64,000 nucleotides of DNA, taken from assembly GCA_950022295.1 (NCBI GenBank), contig OX465601.1, positions 170,751,501-170,815,500 on the forward strand. Direction: 5' to 3'. Positions 1 through 8,949 of the stretch are shown one piece after another (position 1 is the stretch's first letter; every line of letters starts with the position of its first letter). Below the pieces are notes generated by a model. It was not told the DNA's origin, searched no databases, and saw only the letters and a list, made by a program, of their open reading frames with translations. The stretch comes from Bromus sterilis. Taxonomy: Eukaryota; Streptophyta; Magnoliopsida; Poales; Poaceae. The position numbers and the translations under genes were made by a program.

Positions 1-657
1 CTACACTCGACACAATGGAAAGATAAATTGGTCCAAATGTGTGAGGCAACAAAGTGAGACATATAGCAATTATGGGTGCATGGCATATGAGTAGCAAGGC
101 CATAGTTGTAATGAAACATGTGAAGGTGGGTTGGAAGGCACAAGTTTGATGCAACACACAAGGCAACTATATGAAACATGGAAACATGGCAATCAAGGGG
201 AGCAAGATGGACTCTAGCATGTGAGCAAATGAATGGTCCAAGATGACCAAAGTGTAACGTAGTGGAAGCAACACATGTAAATGAGAAGGATGTCACCTTG
301 AAAGCTTGTCCTTGTGCGTCCTTCATAATGTCATGGCCAAAGCATATGTGTCGGGGAAGCGTGTCAATGGGCACCATCCATAGCTCACTCTCAAGAGCTT
401 GAATTGTCAACTCATGATGAGTAGTAGTTGACACGGGGACGAAGTGTCCTACACATGCACGAGACATAACAAAGAAAGTGTGTGCATGGTAGATGAACAC
501 ATCATCGAATATGATATGCCTCTTCACTTGCATATTAGCATTAGTCATATAAGTGCATGGATAAGAGTATGCATTAATGTTTATACTTATGGAACGAGGA
601 ATACGGTGCAAGGAAGGCAAACAAGCATGCTTCACATGCAAACTAGTTGTGTAACAA
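1..657 (-). pseudogene. Element A, distal part of the Cys/His/Met-rich region (decayed)
   Basis: Read on the minus strand, this stretch continues the coding-like sequence of 658-1543 but is broken by stops. A stop at about 658 ends the upstream frame. One segment encodes a diverged copy of a module also present in 658-1543: a DDVFIYHAHTFF-like core, then a His-Glu-Leu element and an ALESE-like end. No known domain is recognised. It is probably the decayed C-terminal or 3' part of element A's unusual ORF. Plus-strand readings here look like shadows. Confidence 0.5.
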
Positions 658-1543
658 TCAAAGCATAACATGTGCAAAGCATGGGCTACACCAATAACAT
701 GGCAATAAGAGCGATGGGTGAAACATGTGTAAATGAAAGCATGGGTCACACAAGCATTTCATATTAAGAGGAACTAGCATAACATGCAAAGTGAACATGA
801 AAAAATGGGCATTGAGGAAAAAGTGGAATAGAACCCATATCCATGTGAGAGCCAGGTAGAAGGAATGCGTGAAGTTCTTGCGTGAAGAGGGATGGAGAAC
901 TAGTGCTCCGGAGTGTCCTAAAGCTTCCTTGCTCTCAAGAGCTTGTTTTTTCAACTCATGGGATGTCGAAGTTGACAAGTATGGGTGAGTACCTACAAAC
1001 CATAGACACAAACGAAACAAAGTGTGTGCATGGTAGATGTACACATCATCCATCATGATGTGTATGTGCACGTGAGTGTTAGCACACGATATGCAAGTCG
1101 GAAATAAATTTGATGTCCGGTATAAGAAGACATCATCCATCATGCAATGGTATATATAGGGCCCAACATGAATTGGATGCAAAGTGTAGCACGAATATGG
1201 GGCATCAATGTTAAAGGTCATGGCATGCATATCAACATTTAGCATAGGGTGCACACCAATATGGGGATCATGCAACGGAGTACATGAATCCAAATCTCCC
1301 AATGTGTATGAGGAAACTATGGGTGTTTCCACAAGATAAAAAGTAGAGGGAGAACATGGAGAATATGGATTACATGAGGATCGAAGCATGTCCAAAACGA
1401 GGTAGTCATGGCAAGGCATGTGAAGTGTATTGCTAGAATGCAAAGGTAACATGGCAATATCATCACAACATATGCAAATACCATGAACCAAGAAAATTTC
1501 ATCTATGCCATATTCACAAATGGGTTTTATTTTAATGGGCATG
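658..1543 (-). pseudogene. Element A, Cys/His/Met-rich extension downstream of gag (unknown function)
   Basis: This is an open minus-strand frame of about 295 codons. It joins in frame to the gag-side ORF at 3186 once solo LTR L and one TSD copy are discounted, so L was inserted into a continuous ORF. The composition is very unusual: rich in Cys, His, Met, Tyr and Pro, with many CHH- and MDD-type motifs and no recognisable protease, RT or RNase H signature. Two diverged copies of a MMDDV-x-x-Y module occur here, with a third in 1-657. Its role is unknown. It may be a lineage-specific extra domain, or pol replaced by captured or repetitive sequence. Confidence 0.55.
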
Positions 1544-3185
1544 TGATACGTCCCAAACGTATCTATAATTTATGCTTGTTCCATGCATGTTTTGTGTGAC
1601 TTTGCCATGTTTTTCTTGAACTTTCATACACTTTTGAACCTATTTGGACTAACCTATTAACTCAGTGCACCCAGTTGCCAGTTTCTGTTTTCTGCTGTTT
1701 TTGTATTTCAGGTTTTCCGGCCATTAAAAGTGCTCCAAAAATTCCAGGAAAAAATAGAAAAAATCAGCGCAACAGAAGCTTCCGGAATCACCAAAAGAGG
1801 GAAGGGGGGCCACCACCAGGCAGCTAGGAGGGAAGGTGGTGTGGCCCCACACTGGGCCGCGCCAGGCACCCTGCTGACTACCTCGTGGGTCCCCTCGATG
1901 CCCCCCTTCGCCTATATTTACTCCTCGGGGTGGAAACCCCTAATACGGACTCCTCTTTCGCGATCTCGCCTCTGTTCAGCCGCCGCCGCCGTTTCTAGAT
2001 CGGGGCTGCCTGGAGAAGCTACTCCGGCACCCTGCAGGGAGAAGCTACCCCCTCCGGGAGACCATCCATAGCCATGGACGCCTCCCGTATGTACCGTGAG
2101 TAGTTTCCCTTGGACCATGGGTCCGTGACCAGTAGCTATGTGATCTATCTCTCCCCCTTTTGTGCTTCCACTTTCGAGTCCTCCTGAGCTGCCTCACATG
2201 ATCGAGGCATCTATGTAATTTCTGCTGTTGCTATGCTGAGTTTGTTGGAATCTGATGGATTATGAGACTATGTTAAGATTGTGATGAGTAATATATTTGG
2301 TTCTTCTCTTTTATATGTTGTTCTTGAGTAAATTCTTGCATGTTCTTCGTTGCGGTATTTGCTTTGGCCAAGTATTTTATTTTCAACTCCAAGAGAGAGC
2401 GTTATGCTCGATTGTGGGTTCAACCCCTTGATGTCTAGCTTGAGTGACAGAAACATGAGACTAGGGGATGTGCTTTTTCCACCAGGGATAAAACAACGGT
2501 GCTTGTACCTGCGGGTGCAAGGATTGTTTACTTTACGCAAAGTTCTTTTAATGCAGTTGTTTGTTGCTTTGAGTTTACACTTTGGGTGGGATTCGCAACT
2601 TAATACCAGCGAGATGTTCTGGATAGATATATCAAGGTGGATGATTCGTAGTAGATGCAGATGGATTTCGGTCTACTTACCTTGGCATACTGCCCATTGC
2701 TTTTGAGCCCTTCCTTTCTTTGCAGCATAGTTAGCATTGCGGTGCCTTCATAATCTTGTCAATTGCCCAACTGTGATTTGTTTACCTCGCTAGCACTTTT
2801 ATCGCCTTTTGGGAGAGAGACATCACTAGTGAAAATCACGGGACCCCGGTCCATCTTCACATTATTGTTTACACCCTCAATTTACTTTCAGTCTTTACTT
2901 TCAGTTGCCACTATTATTATCTCTCGCATTGATCCTTTGTAAACATCAAGGCCGGAGGAATTGACAACTCCTCTGTACTCGTTGGGAGCAAAATTATTTG
3001 TTGTTGTGTGCAGGTCCACGTCAACCGCCTAATTTCTGGCGCCGTTTTCACCTACTTGTATCTCTTGATTCCTACTGGTTCGATAACCTTGCTATCTTTA
3101 CTGAGGGAAATTTGCTGCTACGCTACATCTCACCTTCCACTTGGGGTAACCAACGAGGAGTGAGAGAACTATCCTCACCGTATCA
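1544..3185 (+). mobile_element. Solo LTR 'L' (1642 bp) of a gypsy-type family, TSD GCATG
   Basis: The element starts TGATACG and ends CGTATCA, and is flanked by perfect 5-bp repeats GCATG at 1539-1543 and 3186-3190. It contains no coding region. A TATA-like CCTATATTTA at about 1911-1920 is followed by a GC-rich leader-like stretch, which suggests plus orientation. Near its 3' end is TGGCGCCGTT (3037-3046), which matches the 3' end of plant tRNA-Asp complementarity. The length, termini and 5-bp TSD fit a solo LTR of the Triticeae families whose LTRs begin TGATACGTC. A small non-autonomous element with the same termini is less likely. It splits element A's ORF. Confidence 0.8.
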
Positions 3186-4494
3186 GCATGACATAGTTAT
3201 TATGATGAGATTGCAAAGATGCAATATGGGAGATCTCATGCATAACATATGACAAATCAAGCAGAGTGTCAAACATGATGTGACCTAAGGAATTATCACA
3301 ATGTATCCTATGTAACATGGCATCATAACTAATGTATTTCACATGCTCATCATCATATTTATCATAAATAGGTGGCTTATCAAAGCATGTCGTGGGCACA
3401 CAAGCATGAAGCATGGAAATAGGAAGATCATCATCAGGCAAGCAATCAAAGTCCACTAGTGGGACAAGCACATCACCATCACCTAATATACCTTTGTTGT
3501 CCCGCTCATGTGAAGTAGGTGTGGTGGAAAAGACCATCTTGTGGTCACCGTCATCATCCACGAGACCTAACACCAAGGGAGAAGACACAATAGAGAGAGA
3601 GGTTATATTGTTAGAATGGTAAATGGTCTCACATGGCCTATCAACTACCTCACTCCTCGCATGTAGTGGTGGCTCACTCACTCCCTCAAGGTGGATGCTC
3701 TCCAAATCACATATGGTGGAGTCACTCAAGTGGTGGTGGTTGTATTTATGGTTGAGGTGGTGGCTCTCCTCACATGTGAAAGGTGACAACTCATCATAAG
3801 TGGGGCTAGTGGCGAACTCTCTCACTCTCCCAATATGTGTGTGTATGTCTTGCAAATCATAACCATACGCCGTCGTGGTTGAAGGGAAATTCCCATGCTC
3901 AACCATCTCGTCACCATCACCATGAATGAAGGCCATAGAAGGTGGCACATCATCACTCGTCTCCATGAGAACATCATGATATAAGTCATCAAGAGAGTAG
4001 TGGCTCCGGAGTATCATAGCCTCGATGATGGATTGGTCCTTCAAACCAATAAGGAAGTGGTGCTTCATCCAAGCGAGGTCATCCTCGCCGGCTCGTTGCA
4101 AGGCTTGCTTCATCTCCAAGAATTACTCGTCAAGTGTCTTGCATCCTTGAGTAGTGTTCTCCAAATGGTGGCGAAGATCTTCGGAAAGTGTGGAAGGCAC
4201 AAACTCTTGCCGCATAGCGCCCTTCAACATGGACCAACTCATGTGTGGGCTCGGCGAAGATTGTTGCACCCACCATGTCAACGCGTAGTCGAAGAAGTGT
4301 GTTATGGCATGCTCCACATGTTCTTCGAAGTCGACTTGGTGATGCGCGAAGTATGACTCCAACTTCTCCTCCCACACGAGGTACTCCTCCGGGTCATGAG
4401 TACCATGGAAGTGGAGCTCAACATCGTCGTCGGAGTCGAAGTAGATCGTGAGCGTGGTGGTCTTGAGCTCGGAACATGTACCTTCCCTATCCAT
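3186..4494 (-). pseudogene. Element A gag (retrotransposon gag domain), with an in-frame stop
   Basis: I chose the Met at 4492-4494 because the gag-like sequence starts there. The capsid-type region has the usual gypsy gag landmarks: a HGTHDPEEYLVWEEK segment, ALTWW, and a W-x-x-L-K-x-x-M-R-x-E-F stretch. The frame runs into a TAA at 4123-4125 and continues in the same frame with an EMKQALQRAG-like helix and LIGLKDQSI, so one nonsense codon breaks it. After about residue 180 the sequence leaves gag and becomes acidic and His-rich (DDD, HHLNHKYNHHH), with no zinc knuckle. It then runs into solo LTR L. The product would be a capsid-forming Gag with an unusual extension. Confidence 0.75.
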
Positions 4495-6076
4495 TATAGC
4501 ACTCGAGGTGGATGTGAGTAGAAATGGAAAGAACAATACAAAAGTTACCTTTTCCCCAAGTTGAGGAAGAATCAAGCGGTGTAGTACTTGGTGAATGGAA
4601 AAGAGTGTCCTAGGTAGTGAACCTTGTTCCAACACACACCTACAACCAGAGGCTTATAGTGGAGCTTGGTAGGGATTAGTGGCACAAAAATCAAGAAAAT
4701 TGAAGTCCAAGATATTGTAAGAGTTGAAAGCAATCCAAAGAACTCCAAATGCAAATCAAGTGATCACAAATATAGAGAAGGGAAATAAAAGAACACACGC
4801 GCAAAGATAGTGTGGCTTGTGCAACAAAAGGAATGAGCATACAAAATAATGGCATATCGAAGACTAAGCTCGTGTTGCACAAACACAAGGAGAGACACTA
4901 GCTCTATTGCACTAGAGGGTATGATTCACTACTTGGCACCAACCTATATGCATGCAAGCGTAGGCTTTCCCTTCCACGTGTCTCGTGCACAAGTATTTCT
5001 TTGCATGCACTCTCTCTTTTGCTTAAAAGCTTGTGATTCTTATTCTTTTGGCTTTTGCTTAAAATCTTGCCTCTTTGTTTATTTTTTTGAATTTTCCCAC
5101 TTTTACCACTTGCCTTGAGGCTCAACCAACTATGTGCTGCTAGTATCACTAGATATGCACGGGAGCAAGCTATCACACTATATGATATAGTAATGATGCA
5201 ACAAGATATGCTATCACAATGGTGCTCAAGTTTTCGTGAAGCCCGACAATACTCGACTAGCTAGGATCAATAGGTATGAGTTAATCACAAAGATGGTGGG
5301 GCTATCAAGGTAAAGGCAAGGAAGGAAAAGGATGTGACGGGATGGATACCTTCGTCACACTTAACCTTTCACGAAGTCGGAGAAGACCGGCCTTGCTTCC
5401 GGTTGAGGGGATCGAAGGATGGGTGCTCTTAGTCAATGATGAAGCTCGTGGGTTGATGTAGTCGATGGAGAGCCTCTCCTTGTTGTTGTTGATGGTCCCG
5501 ATAGTTGAAAACGGCGAAGATGCACGGTTTCGGGCTTCCGTACGCAAGGACCTAGGCAAAGATGCAAAAATTCCGAAAATTGGATGGGATACAAATGTGA
5601 GGGAACCTATCTAGAATCATAGGGGATGTCAAGAGCTACAAAACGAGTTCAAGAACGTCGAAATCGGACTCCGGATGAAGAAGTTACGGCCAAAACTGCG
5701 ACGGACGTCCGACTCCGGAAGCAGCCGTTCTGTTAAAGAATTTCGGAATTCCGAAAAAATTTGGACGTCCGAAATGGGTGTCGGCTGGAGTCGCGATTTG
5801 AGCCCGAAAACTCGATTTGGGGCGGAAAATGGCTACTTTGAAGACCAAAATTGATGGGGAAGAAGAAAAATTAGACCTAGGGAACGCAAAGGAAGTTAGA
5901 TCCACTTGCTAAACACTAGATCCACGGATCAAAATCAAAAAAAACTCACAAGAACAACAAATCACAAGAAATTTGATATGTCTTTTTTTTTGGGTAGGGA
6001 TTTTCGAAATAGGGAAGAATAAAGCAAAAATTGGCTAGAAAAGTGGGGGGAGGGGCTCCAAATTCGTGGCAACCTT
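4495..6076 (-). other. Element A untranslated leader between PBS and gag
   Basis: No ORF with coding character was found. The part near the PBS matches the leader of A' (50426 onward), so it belongs to the element. Two exact GGACGTCC palindromic cores occur at about 5702-5709 and 5762-5769, as in the LTR, together with a TTCGGAATTCCGAA palindrome at about 5743-5756. Confidence 0.6.
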
Positions 6077-6088
6077 GCTCTGATACCA
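6077..6088 (-). other. Primer-binding site of element A (initiator Met-tRNA type)
   Basis: The minus strand reads TGGTATCAGAGC, complementary to the 3' end of plant initiator Met-tRNA. It lies 2 bp inside the LTR end. This fixes the element's orientation and marks the LTR as the 5' one. Confidence 0.9.
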
Positions 6089-6090
6089 AC

Positions 6091-7144
6091 TGATGTAGGG
6101 AAAGCCTATGGATTGGCCCGATCTTCACGAATTGGAGGTGGATCTCACGAAAAACACGAAGAACACAAGGGGAGATCCACAAGGAATCAACATAAACAAG
6201 AGGAAAGGAACAAGATCCACTAGCACAAACACTCAATCACACACATAGCATACACACACAAGGTTCAACAACAACATGAGTAAAGATACAATGGTAGTTC
6301 ATCCAAATCTCTACGAGAGATGGAAGCTTGAGAGAGATAGGTAGATCTAGTCTTCCTCCATGTGCTATAACATGGAGGTCTAAGGCTCAACCGCAGAACA
6401 AGCCTCTCTCCCTCAGGAGTAGTAGATCTCAAGAAGGGGGAAGATCCCCAAGAGGGAAGGAAGATGAGCAAAGCTCTCTCAAGTTTAGTCTAATATTTGC
6501 TAACCCGAGAATGGAGGTGGGGGTGGGGTATATACAGTGCAAGGGGTAAGTGAGAGGGATACATGGGCCATGGCCCAGCTGTCTCTGCGCGCAGGCAGGT
6601 TTCGGACGTCCGTTGGAGTTCGGACGTCCGAACTTTCGAGGCGTCGGACGTCCGTGGGATTTTGGACGTCCGAAAGGTGTTGTGTCGGTGGAGTCCTGTA
6701 GAAGGTACGACGAGCTGGGGCAGGAGATGTCTGACGTCCGAGGTGTCGGAAGTCTGAAGACTGTCGGATATCCGCTGCGATGGAGGGCCTTCTGTCCTTG
6801 GCATGTCGGACGTCCGAAAGGCGTCGGATGTCCGAAAGGCGTCGGACGTCCGAACTTGTGCTGCTTCTTCGCCTTTGCGTCTCTTCCGCCTTCTCTTCCA
6901 AGCTTCCCTCGTGGACGGTGTAGTTGTTCCCTTGTGCTTCACCTCCTCCGTTGCACGTTCGTCATGTAGCTCCAACCTATAAGTGCACAAAGTAGGAGGG
7001 TCAAGTAGTATACCATCCTCGAGAGCACCAAGTAGACACGTGTAAAGGAGAAGGTTCACCTTTATGTGTGATATGTGCATGTCACGCGTGTCTCTCGATG
7101 AAGGGGAGCGTAACCTGGTGATGTACGTAGGATGCTCCGCGTCA
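6091..7144 (-). repeat. 5' LTR of element A (1054 bp)
   Basis: On the minus strand it begins TGACGCGGAGCATCC and ends CCCTACATCA, the same termini as the LTRs at 46752-47700 and 49455-50410. The PBS adjoins its inner end. A TATA-like GTATATAC lies at about 6528-6535. The middle carries an array of TCGGACGTCCGA palindromes (separate entry). ORF-like readings rich in SDVRR repeats are by-products of that array. Confidence 0.9.
6600..6862. repeat. Array of TCGGACGTCCGA palindromes in LTR A
   Basis: Six exact GGACGTCC cores plus at least three one-mismatch copies lie within about 260 bp. Each core is palindromic, contains GACGTC (an ACGT-core, C-box-like sequence), and is usually embedded in TTCGGACGTCCGAA-like arms. 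Comparable arrays occur in the other two LTRs of this family. Confidence 0.85.
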
Positions 7145-7552
7145 CATGTGCTACGCGAAAAACAGACTGAAACTATGCCCAAGTGATGGTGTCGATGGGA
7201 TAAGTCACCAAATAGTTTTTCCACCATGCTGCGGCAGGACCCTCCAGCAAATGTGAGGCAAACCTCACTCTCTTTGCCTCAGTACATCCAACTGTCTCCA
7301 TGTTCCGGCTCACTGAATGAAGCCAGTCATCCGCCACAATTGGTTCAGGAGCGCTAGAGAACCTCCGAGGATTCAACCTCAGGAACCTAGCAAGCGTGTC
7401 TACATGTGGTGGCGGTGGTGGCACATTGTTGTTGTTGTTGCCCATGTTCTGAGTGAGCAACTGGATTAGCTGGGCATGTCCTTGAATTGCATGTATGCTG
7501 GCACTTCATTGCTTTTGTTCCCATTTCCCGTAGGGTCACTTCTCGGCGGCAT
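7145..7552 (-). pseudogene. Element F gag, truncated by element A
   Basis: A gag-type start (MPPRSDPTGNG) lies at 7550-7552. A frameshift about 30 codons in switches to the frame carrying LTQNMGNNNNN and a VADDWLHSV segment. HLLEGPAAAWWKNY and YPIDTITWA follow. This is the standard order of a Tekay/Del-like gypsy gag. A TAG stop interrupts the frame just before the FQSVFRVAH segment, and the element A LTR then cuts the gene at 7144. The rest would lie left of the window. A short poly-Asn tract comes from a CAA/GTT simple repeat. Confidence 0.75.
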
Positions 7553-7870
7553 CTGTTGGGTAAGAATAGGTAAGTTATAGACAGAAAGTAGCTAGGGAAA
7601 TATATCCTACCCCATATGCTTATTATGATCATGGAAAAACATATACATATATAGCATATCATACCACACAATCATCACATAATTATCACCAATCATCTAT
7701 CATCAATATCATCAAGCAAAAGCACTCATACCAATAAGCAAATACAATCACACCATATAGTCTCAAAATAGATTGCATAACTAATATAAGATCCTTAATA
7801 CAACCACGAAATAAGAGTATATCAAACAACCTAGTATTGCCATAGCAAATAAGTTGAAATGGTTAATACG
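7553..7870 (-). other. Element F spacer between the extra ORF and gag
   Basis: This is AT-rich sequence with no supported ORF, separating the F extra ORF (ending at 7871) from the F gag start (7552). I see no other feature in it. Confidence 0.5.
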
Positions 7871-8589
7871 CTAACACGATAATGTCGACAAAATAATTGC
7901 CGGTGAAGAAGTTCCGACGCTGTCTTTTCTAAACAGCATACGGTATTCGCGCCCACTCGTATGGTTGCGCCTCTTGGGACTCGGTTCATCTTCTTCTCCC
8001 GAAGTCACCAATTCTGGTTCCTCTTCCTTTTCTTCAACACCGTTGGCCTTCAGCTTCTCCTTCAGCCTCTTGATCTCCTCCTACATCTCCATCTTCTCAT
8101 CCTTCAGCTTGTTGTTGTCCCTCTTGAGCTTGTGGTTTTTCTGCTGCAACTCAGTGATGGTGTAGAGATCTCATTGCTGCTCTTCTCCAGGTTGAGGATG
8201 TGCTTCTCCAGGCTCTGGATGAAGTAGGTGGTAGTACCTGGCCAAATTTTCCCAGGCACAATCTTGAACTTCTTAGGCCATATGTTCCCAGATGGAAGGA
8301 TCTTGGTCATCTTCTCGTACACCGTACCCTTCAGCTTGCGGGTGTACCGGTTGACGAGGCATCCAAGAGCCATGTGAGCGGCTATGCGCAAACACTGCTC
8401 CTTCTCAGGGTCGTGCACTTCAAATGACTCTGTGATTACCCTTTCTACCTCCTCCTTGCTTCTGAGAAGAAATTCTTCAACTTCCAAGTAAGGATCAGCT
8501 CCCCTTATCTCCACTAGCTTCGGCTGAAAAACTAGCGTGTAGATGTTCAGGTGATGGTAAATCCCCTTGAGCTTAGGTCCAAACGCCAT
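7871..8589 (-). pseudogene. Element F extra ORF between PBS and gag (about 238 residues, coiled coil)
   Basis: The ORF starts at the Met at 8587-8589 (MAFGPKLKGIYHHLN) and runs open for about 140 codons to a one-base frameshift near 8165. In the adjacent frame it continues as a strongly heptad-like helix (ELQQKNHKLKRDNNKLKDEK), a TAG at 8081-8083, more Lys/Glu helix, an acidic patch (EEKEEEPE) and a basic PSPKRRN stretch, ending at a TAG at 7871-7873. It lies downstream of the PBS and upstream of gag, so it is an additional ORF of the retrotransposon, not a host gene. I do not recognise the N-terminal domain. The coiled coil suggests oligomerisation. Confidence 0.65.
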
Positions 8590-8761
8590 AGAGCGATAAG
8601 GTAGTCATATATAATCAAAGAGAGGAAAGGCAAGATTATAACATGTATGAATACGAGATAGAGAAGGTAAGTAAGTACAAGACATCGTGGTATAAAGTAA
8701 GATTTTCATTTCTATGGCTTTTCTAATCCATTTTCTCGGGCCACGTCCTACAATCAACACA

Positions 8762-8774
8762 CTGCTCTGATACC
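8762..8774 (-). other. Primer-binding site of element F
   Basis: The minus strand reads TGGTATCAGAGCA (initiator Met-tRNA type), 3 bp inside the LTR end at 8778. It defines F as a minus-strand element. Confidence 0.85.
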
Positions 8775-8777
8775 ATC

Positions 8778-8949
8778 TGTAACGCCCCGGTCACATACTG
8801 GTTCTCGGCCGTTACACCTGGCGGGATATAGACTTCCCCACAAACCAACACTAGTCTTTTCTGCGCACTTTGTCCTCACTCGTGCGCACCCGGGAACAAC
8901 TTCCCGGTCGGTCACCAATCCTCAAATCGCTCCAAGCCAAGCACGCTTA
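8778..8949 (-). repeat. 5' LTR of element F, inner part (172 bp; the rest is at 24654-24752)
   Basis: The plus strand starts TGTAACGCCCC next to the PBS. The LTR is interrupted at 8949 by composite E; its other part (99 bp) resumes after the GCTTA duplication and ends at 24752 (TGTGAG on the minus strand). The total length is about 271 bp, short compared with the other LTRs here. It lies within element G. Confidence 0.8.

Larger units (their letters stand above)
1..7144 (-). mobile_element. Element A: minus-strand gypsy LTR retrotransposon, 5' part (runs off the left edge)
   Basis: The element reads right to left: 5' LTR (6091-7144), PBS for initiator Met-tRNA (6077-6088), leader, gag (from 4494), then a long Cys/His/Met-rich coding-like region to the window edge. 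No protease, reverse transcriptase or integrase is visible in the 4.5 kb after the gag start, so it looks non-autonomous. Its LTR and leader match the plus-strand LTRs at 46752-47700 and 49455-50410, so these form one family. The LTR is inserted in the gag of element F. The other end and the TSD lie outside the window. Solo LTR L (1544-3185) is nested inside. Confidence 0.85.

Noticed and set aside
444..668. Plus-strand ORF near the left edge
   Set aside because: It is opposite to element A's coding-like strand, short, without domains, and overlaps a decayed minus-strand module that matches a repeat at 900-1080.
1544..3185. Element L as a TIR DNA transposon or MITE because of TGATACG...CGTATCA ends
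   Set aside because: The 1.6-kb length, 5-bp TSD, TG...CA termini and internal TATA plus leader-like sequence fit a solo LTR better. Short terminal inverted repeats are normal for LTRs.
6490..7227. Readings with SDVRR/RTSD repeats, like a repeat protein
   Set aside because: They are translations of the GGACGTCC palindrome array in LTR A. Similar readings appear on both strands and in other LTRs of the family.
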